Under the pieces are notes generated by a model. The model made no database searches, was not told the origin of the DNA, and worked only from the letters and a program-made list of their open reading frames with translations. Shown here in pieces: positions 37,488-41,501 of a DNA stretch of 41,501 nucleotides (position 1 is the stretch's first letter; every line of letters begins with the position of its first letter). This DNA is from a virus. The stretch spans positions 1 through 41,501 of IMG/VR virus record IMGVR_UViG_3300028394_002818. One strand, written 5' to 3'. The translations under genes were made by a program, and so were the position numbers.

Positions 37488-38189
37488 TTACCTCAAACGT
37501 GCCAAACCCACTAGCCTAAATAAACTTAGCCACATCCAACCAATATCAAATTCAAACCAGCGTCTACTCAGTTTGGGATTTGCAGGTTCGAGATGATGAT
37601 TGTTATGTAAACATTCACCGCCAATAATAATACCCCAGGGCATAATGTTGCGACTTTGATCTTTCGTTTCGCCATTACGATATCCTATCCAGTGAGCAAC
37701 ACCGTTGATTACTCCGGCTGCCCAGAACGGTATCCAAAGCATTTGTACACCCCACACGATTAAGCCCCACGGTCCAAAGAACAATAGGTCTATGACCAGC
37801 ATTAGAAGAATACCGAAGCGACTGTGTGGAGTATACAAATTGCGTTCAATCCAATCATCAGGCGTTCCCACACCATATTGTTGGATCATTTCTTTATCTT
37901 TACTTGCTGAATGATATAGGCCAGCACCCTTGAAGAACACACGCCAAATACCGTATACGTGGGGAGAATGCGGGTCTCCTTCCGCATCGCTGAATCTGTG
38001 ATGTTTTCTATGTATAGCTACCCACTGCTTGGTAACCATTCCGGTTGTGAGCCAAAGCCAAAATCTCATAAAATGCTCTAAAATTGGGTGGAATATAATT
38101 CCCCTGTGAGCTTGTCCTCTGTGTAAATACAGAGTGACGCATATTATTGTAATATGAGTCATTGCCAAAGTTGCTATAAGTTCTATCAT
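37488..38189 (-). CDS. Fatty acid desaturase (delta-9 type)
   Basis: A 233-aa integral membrane di-iron desaturase with all three histidine boxes: HRGQAH (23-28), HRKHH (60-64) and HNNHH (195-199). Usual bacterial DesC-type enzymes are about 270-300 aa; the N-terminus here starts in the first hydrophobic segment, so the leading region is shortened. It would insert a double bond into membrane acyl chains, raising fluidity. Desaturase genes occur in some T4-like marine phages. The late box GATAAATA puts +1 within one base of the ATG. Confidence 0.92.
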   Translation of the reverse strand: MIELIATLAMTHITIICVTLYLHRGQAHRGIIFHPILEHFMRFWLWLTTGMVTKQWVAIHRKHHRFSDAEGDPHSPHVYGIWRVFFKGAGLYHSASKDKEMIQQYGVGTPDDWIERNLYTPHSRFGILLMLVIDLLFFGPWGLIVWGVQMLWIPFWAAGVINGVAHWIGYRNGETKDQSRNIMPWGIIIGGECLHNNHHLEPANPKLSRRWFEFDIGWMWLSLFRLVGLARLR

Positions 38190-38193
38190 GCAA

Positions 38194-38201
38194 TATTTAT
38201 C
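38194..38201 (-). promoter_or_regulatory. T4-type late promoter, leaderless desaturase gene
   Basis: GATAAATA on the minus strand is followed by only TTGC before ATG. It nearly repeats the esterase arrangement at 6153-6166. Confidence 0.6.
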
Positions 38202-38216
38202 TTAATAAAGACTACT

Positions 38217-38855
38217 ATGAAAACCATAGCATTGTTTGTACACGACCCAAAATGCTCAGTTCAGAGCGCAAACGGCATTATTCGGGCATTAAGCCCGCAT
38301 TACAGATTTAAAATATTTGGAAAAAACCCATTAGAAGACGTATTTTTTGATGATGTTGATATGATAGCAGTTCCTGGAGGAATTGGAGATTCTGAATCTT
38401 TTCGATATTTGCTTAGAAATAACGGAGATCTAATCCGTCACTTTGTTAGTAAAGGCGGCAAATATCTAGGTATTTGTATGGGTGCATACTGGGCTGGGAG
38501 TCACTATCTTAATATATTAGATAACGTTGATGCTGTACAATATATTACACAGCCAGAAACAGATACAAGACGACCACATGCCAAAGCTATTGATGTAACA
38601 TGGAATGGTGTGCAAGATAAGATGTTCTTCTATGACGGGTGCGCATTGGTAGGCAATAGTAATAAATTTACAACAATTGCTACTTACACAAATGGTGACC
38701 CTATGGCTATTGTACAAAACAATATTGGCTTAATTGGATGTCATCCAGAAAGCGAACAATTTTGGTACGATGGTTATAGTTGGTTGAAGGGAAAATATCA
38801 TCAAGGTCGTCATCACTCATTACTGCTTGAGTTTGTTAACAATTTAATGAAATAA
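38217..38855 (+). CDS. Class I glutamine-amidotransferase-like protein (BPL_N type)
   Basis: The protein has 212 aa from ATG 38217. The flavodoxin-like core shows AVPGGIGDSESFRYLL, the nucleophile elbow GICMGAYWAG (Cys87) and IGCHPESE (His176, Glu178), a GAT-type triad. It most resembles the BPL_N family (PF09825) found at the N-terminus of eukaryotic biotin-protein ligases and as stand-alone bacterial proteins. The amide substrate is unknown. It is divergent from the desaturase gene. Confidence 0.75.
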   Translation: MKTIALFVHDPKCSVQSANGIIRALSPHYRFKIFGKNPLEDVFFDDVDMIAVPGGIGDSESFRYLLRNNGDLIRHFVSKGGKYLGICMGAYWAGSHYLNILDNVDAVQYITQPETDTRRPHAKAIDVTWNGVQDKMFFYDGCALVGNSNKFTTIATYTNGDPMAIVQNNIGLIGCHPESEQFWYDGYSWLKGKYHQGRHHSLLLEFVNNLMK

Positions 38856-38857
38856 AA

Positions 38858-38958
38858 AATGCTCACTTTCGAAATTCTAGGATTCCCGGCCTAGTCTCTC
38901 GCGCCAGCAGCCGGCGCACACAAGTAACCATAAGGTCCTAAGGTAGTGTGTTCTTTAA
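38858..38958. ncRNA. Structured intergenic element with rRNA-like segments, possible small RNA
   Basis: Three consecutive short stems can form: CTAGG/CCTAG, GCGCC/GGCGC around AGCAGCC, and CACAC/GTGTG. On the plus strand GCCAGCAGCCG equals part of the 16S 530 loop. GTAACCATAA directly followed by GGTCCTAAGGTAG resembles the universally conserved 23S segment that contains the I-CeuI site (one substitution and one missing base). On the minus strand a late box (GGTAAATA, 38971-38964) predicts RNA starting near 38958, and a T6 run at 38862-38857 could end it; that RNA would be antisense to the rRNA segments. Confidence 0.35.
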
Positions 38959-38963
38959 TAAAG

Positions 38964-38971
38964 TATTTACC
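38964..38971 (-). promoter_or_regulatory. T4-type late promoter facing the structured element
   Basis: GGTAAATA overlaps the stop of the 260-aa gene. No open reading frame follows it for about 100 bases on the minus strand, so its product would be the structured RNA or read-through. Confidence 0.4.
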
Positions 38972-39749
38972 TTCCTATGTAGATTTGCGGTTGGGCTTCT
39001 CGTCGTCGTTCTTCCTCAGTTTTTGGAAAAAAATCGTTACCGTATTGTGGGTACATTTGTTGTCGACTTTGTGCTACTAACATCATGACAAAAAAGAAAA
39101 AAAAGATTATAAACAGCACACCTATCCCCCAAGCAAACTGAATATTAAGTTGTTTTCTCTTTGCGGCTTTACGTTTTTTTTCTATAGCTTGACGTTGCAT
39201 TTGCTGAGTAATCAGAACTTTTTGTTCCTTGCCCATTTGTTTCATCATTTCTTCAACTTCGGTATATAATGCGCCAAGTTCTTTCGGGCTTTGATATACC
39301 ATTATTTCACGGAGTTCAGTGCCCATTTGTTCTAATTGTTTTTTCATTAACACACGCTGTAAAGCACGTTTGCCTAAACTGTCGTCACCAGTATAGACTT
39401 CAGTTTTAGCACGGCGCTCTTCTTCTTCAAATACAGCTATACACTTGTAATAGTTGTCGTAATATGCGCCAAGATGGTTGCCAATTTCTGTGTATATGCT
39501 AGTGTGTTCGTCTGCATTGGCTTTTTTGTTCAATGTTATTACACGATTTTTTTCTTCTATGTAGGCATTCTTTTGTGCAGTAGTAGGAGGTTTTTCAGGA
39601 GGATGAAGTTTGTGAAATTGGTCGTCAAGATCTTTGAGTACGTCTTTAATCTCACCGGCTGCGCCTTTGATGTCTTTGTAAAGTTTACACCCAGCCTTAA
39701 CTGCGGACACAGCTCCATTGGCAAGGGCAAATAATGTTAAGGGATCCAT
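38967..39749 (-). CDS. MDP-family membrane/coiled-coil protein, long paralogue
   Basis: A 260-aa protein beginning MDPLTLFALANGAVSAVKAG and sharing this start pattern, a central coiled coil and a C-terminal-half transmembrane segment (FAWGIGVLFIIFFFFFVMML, about 203-222) with the gene at 40024. I recall homologues in many marine T4-like phages; function unknown. A GGGAG site precedes it, and it overlaps the small upstream gene by 13 bases. Confidence 0.75.
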   Translation of the reverse strand: MDPLTLFALANGAVSAVKAGCKLYKDIKGAAGEIKDVLKDLDDQFHKLHPPEKPPTTAQKNAYIEEKNRVITLNKKANADEHTSIYTEIGNHLGAYYDNYYKCIAVFEEEERRAKTEVYTGDDSLGKRALQRVLMKKQLEQMGTELREIMVYQSPKELGALYTEVEEMMKQMGKEQKVLITQQMQRQAIEKKRKAAKRKQLNIQFAWGIGVLFIIFFFFFVMMLVAQSRQQMYPQYGNDFFPKTEEERRREAQPQIYIGR

Positions 39750-39895
39750 CTATTCTCCCTTTTTCTCCATTCTAAGCAAACTACACGCCGACTATAAACA
39801 TCACCAGTCCATGTCCATCGCACACACTCCCACTCGGGCCATTTTTTAATGTCCGGTTCCTTGGCTAGTGCTAATGCTAAGATCCATTCAAGCAT
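39737..39895 (-). CDS. 52-aa Trp-rich small protein
   Basis: MLEWILALALAKEPDIKKWP, then EWECVRWTWTGDVYSRRVVC. A hydrophobic N-terminal helix is followed by a Trp/Arg-rich strand region with two Cys. The start at 39895 is chosen over 39937 because a GGAAA site lies upstream and the extra 14 residues are unlike the rest. It lies between two other genes of the minus-strand membrane-protein operon. Confidence 0.65.
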   Translation of the reverse strand: MLEWILALALAKEPDIKKWPEWECVRWTWTGDVYSRRVVCLEWRKRENRWIP

Positions 39896-39899
39896 ATGG

Positions 39900-40013
39900 T
39901 TATTTCCGATCTTTGAGCCAGTCTTTGAACATGACACTAAAAACCATTAACAAAGGTATCATGCATAAGAAAAATATTATGTCGTTCATTGTAATGATTA
40001 TGTTAAAATACAT
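39900..40013 (-). CDS. 37-aa membrane peptide
   Basis: MYFNIIITMNDIIFFLCMIP, a hydrophobic stretch LLMVFSVMF and a charged end KDWLKDRK. AAAGGATAAGTC lies directly before the ATG; a later ATG (residue 9) is an alternative start. It fills the gap between the 40024 and 39737 genes. Confidence 0.6.
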   Translation of the reverse strand: MYFNIIITMNDIIFFLCMIPLLMVFSVMFKDWLKDRK

Positions 40014-40023
40014 GACTTATCCT

Positions 40024-40638
40024 TTAATTTTTAGCGTAATCGTCGCGTTCTTTCCTTTCGCGGGCTTCACGTTCTTTTTGTTGTTGTCTTATAAGTGCGT
40101 TTCTGGCCGCTACCTTTTGTTCATAAATTCTTTTTTCTTCCATAGCACCGTATACACCAACACCCGCCATGATGAATGCAAAAAGAAATATACTAACTCC
40201 TATAAAATACATGCCAAACATAAAATGGTCTGCCATTTTTTTCTTACGGGCTAGTTCGCGTTCAGCTTCTGCTTGTTCAGCTTCTGCACGTTCTTTGAAC
40301 AGTCTGGTGCGTTCCTGAATCATCTGTTCCCAGATTTGAGGTTTGCCTAATTGCCAAAGGATCATGTCTTTGAGTTCGCGTTCTGCTTGTCTTAAAGCAT
40401 CGCTATGCATGGCAATTTGTAAAGCTTCGTGGCCTAGTTCTGCATCTGTTTTGCCTAATCGGCTGGCTTTGGCTTTTATTTTTGTTCGTTCGCGATGTAT
40501 AGCATCGGAAGATTCAAAAAATTTGCCAAATTGCCCTGCAAGACTGTTGATGTCTTTGCCTAGGGCAATAGCTTGTTTTATATGGCTGACTGCTGTTTGG
40601 GCGGCGGTGAACGCAAGGCCGATTGTGATTGGGTCCAC
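40024..40638 (-). CDS. MDP-family membrane/coiled-coil protein, short paralogue
   Basis: A 204-aa protein beginning MDPITIGLAFTAAQTAVSHI, then IALGKDINSLAGQFGKFFES. Helical with a coiled coil (ERTRLFKERAEAEQAEAERE) and one transmembrane segment (about 144-168, FGMYFIGVSIFLFAFIMAG), ending in a basic Arg/Glu tail. It is paralogous to the 260-aa protein two genes downstream, and I recall this family in marine T4-like phages. No known role. Confidence 0.75.
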   Translation of the reverse strand: MDPITIGLAFTAAQTAVSHIKQAIALGKDINSLAGQFGKFFESSDAIHRERTKIKAKASRLGKTDAELGHEALQIAMHSDALRQAERELKDMILWQLGKPQIWEQMIQERTRLFKERAEAEQAEAERELARKKKMADHFMFGMYFIGVSIFLFAFIMAGVGVYGAMEEKRIYEQKVAARNALIRQQQKEREARERKERDDYAKN

Positions 40639-40651
40639 ACCACTAGCTCCT

Positions 40652-41236
40652 TTAGAACCAGAGGAACAAACCCTGGCTCATTAGAAAAATGCCAGCTCCA
40701 CAAACTACAAAACTTCCCCAGAACAACGGCATACTAACAGCAAGTATGCTTGCAGATAGTAACACAATTGCCAGTTGATATGCTGTGCTAGCATAACTCA
40801 TCCAAGGACTACGCAGTTTAGCGGCATCGCGATCTGCTTCTAACTTTTTAGCACGGGCCATAATGTCTTTCATGCCGTCATGTGGTTCATTTTCATAACG
40901 GTCAATTTTGGCAGTAAGTTCCGCTACACGCTTAGTGTCGTTGGCTTTTTGTGCATCATACAATGCATACTCTGCCGCAGTTTTCTTAATGCTTTTGGCT
41001 TGATAAAAACTCCACTCACTTCCTGCTTTGATTGTGTTGCCTAGAATAGTACTGGAATAAGTACCACCAAAATAAGCATTAACGGCCAACAGCAACGCAA
41101 AAACGTTGATGACCATACCTGCTTTGTCTTTGATCTTTGCTTCTCGCTCGCTACGTGAACCAACCGGCGGTTTTGGTGCGTCTGGATCCTTTGGGGTCTT
41201 GCTGACCATGTTTAATACTGAGTCTATTAATGACAT
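40652..41236 (-). CDS. DUF4337-like membrane protein
   Basis: A 194-aa protein. Basic N-terminal region, a first transmembrane segment (about 40-58, MVINVFALLLAVNAYFGG), the stretch KAGSEWSFYQAKSIKKTAAE typical of DUF4337, a coiled region, then two C-terminal hydrophobic segments. It opens the minus-strand operon that runs to 38967. DUF4337 proteins are found in bacteria and phages and have no known function. Confidence 0.75.
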   Translation of the reverse strand: MSLIDSVLNMVSKTPKDPDAPKPPVGSRSEREAKIKDKAGMVINVFALLLAVNAYFGGTYSSTILGNTIKAGSEWSFYQAKSIKKTAAEYALYDAQKANDTKRVAELTAKIDRYENEPHDGMKDIMARAKKLEADRDAAKLRSPWMSYASTAYQLAIVLLSASILAVSMPLFWGSFVVCGAGIFLMSQGLFLWF

Positions 41237-41339
41237 TGTTTCGCTCCATTTTATTCAAGGGTTTACTGCTAAAAATCGATTCGCTCCCGACTTGTTCCTA
41301 CACAATATTTAGCTTTTAAAGCACCATTTCTCTTGCTAT

Positions 41340-41365
41340 ACTAAATACAAGGCACTATAATAGTG
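41340..41365 (+). promoter_or_regulatory. csp late promoter with 5'-terminal hairpin
   Basis: ACTAAATA (41340-41347) predicts +1 at 41353, the first base of the stem CACTA-TAA-TAGTG (41353-41365). AGGAAATTAA before the ATG is the RBS. Confidence 0.55.
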
Positions 41366-41386
41366 TTTTAATAGGAAATTAAGTAA

Positions 41387-41501
41387 ATGGCAACAGGTAA
41401 AGTAAAATGGTTTAATGAAACCAAAGGTTTTGGGTTTATTACTCCAGACAACGGTGGTGAGGATTTGTTTGCTCACTACTCAGCGATTCAGACATCAGGA
41501 T
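41387..41501 (+). CDS. csp: Cold shock protein (C-terminus cut by window end)
   Basis: The 38 visible codons start [20 protein letters not shown], with RNP1 KGFGFI and RNP2 LFAHYS, the nucleic-acid-binding motifs of the CspA family. It binds single-stranded RNA or DNA and melts RNA structure. A phage-encoded copy could help translation of structured phage leaders, several of which are seen in this window. Confidence 0.95.
   Translation, partial: MATGKVKWFNETKGFGFITPDNGGEDLFAHYSAIQTSG

Noticed and set aside
39868-40254. 128-aa plus-strand frame in the minus-strand membrane operon
   Set aside because: Its Phe/Tyr-rich composition is the complement of Lys/Glu-rich coiled-coil codons, and there is no RBS.

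Overview
The window is a segment of a T4-superfamily contractile-tailed phage infecting a Gram-negative, probably aquatic proteobacterium. Support for this comes from a UvsX/UvsY/gp32 recombination cassette, class Ia ribonucleotide reductase with glutaredoxin, a PAAR spike tip, a beta-helix tailspike, a SleB-type lysin, and more than twenty copies of an NNTAAATA octamer in front of genes, which matches the T4 late promoter TATAAATA. Head, tail-tube, terminase and polymerase genes lie outside the window. The host is inferred only from the style of secreted and chaperone proteins. No tRNA, CRISPR array, IS element or integrase was recognised.

Layout. 1-2.9 kb (minus): uvsY (cut), uvsX and gene 32 with two small genes, behind a sigma70-like promoter. 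3-6.5 kb: two near-identical beta-roll fibre genes (plus) interleaved with short minus-strand genes, including an esterase and three small proteins. 6.6-12.8 kb: late genes, with two nucleotidyltransferase-like proteins and several proteins whose N-termini resemble T4 capsid-targeting peptides; one appears to continue in the -1 frame across an A10 run. 12.8-15.5 kb: PD-(D/E)XK nuclease and tailspike. 15.5-19.6 kb: nrdA, nrdB and glutaredoxin. 19.6-26.1 kb: PAAR protein, histone-like protein, IscU and IscA, lysin and holin candidate, a membrane protein with a second -1-frame continuation, and ribosomal protein bS21. 26.1-31 kb: DEDDh exonuclease, MazG, DnaK, Hsp20, ClpS, heme oxygenase and a PcyX-like bilin reductase. 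31-41.5 kb: a 608-aa candidate head-cargo protein, two secreted low-complexity proteins, two clusters of coiled-coil/membrane proteins, a fatty acid desaturase, a glutamine-amidotransferase-like protein, a structured intergenic element with rRNA-like segments, and a cold-shock protein cut by the window end.

How the genes fit together. Replication and recombination (UvsXY, gp32, nuclease, DexA-like exonuclease) are fed by NrdAB, glutaredoxin and MazG. IscU and IscA may help supply iron-sulfur clusters, with the phage DnaK as a possible chaperone partner. Heme oxygenase plus the bilin reductase would turn heme into a bilin. DnaK, Hsp20, ClpS, cold-shock protein and bS21 form a protein-folding, proteolysis and translation set.

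Most unusual: transcript starts predicted 13 nt from the first base of the late octamer fall either at the foot of a strong hairpin (chaperone, clpS, csp and some other genes) or directly on an ATG with no ribosome binding site (six genes). This looks like two classes of late 5' end and deserves experimental checking.
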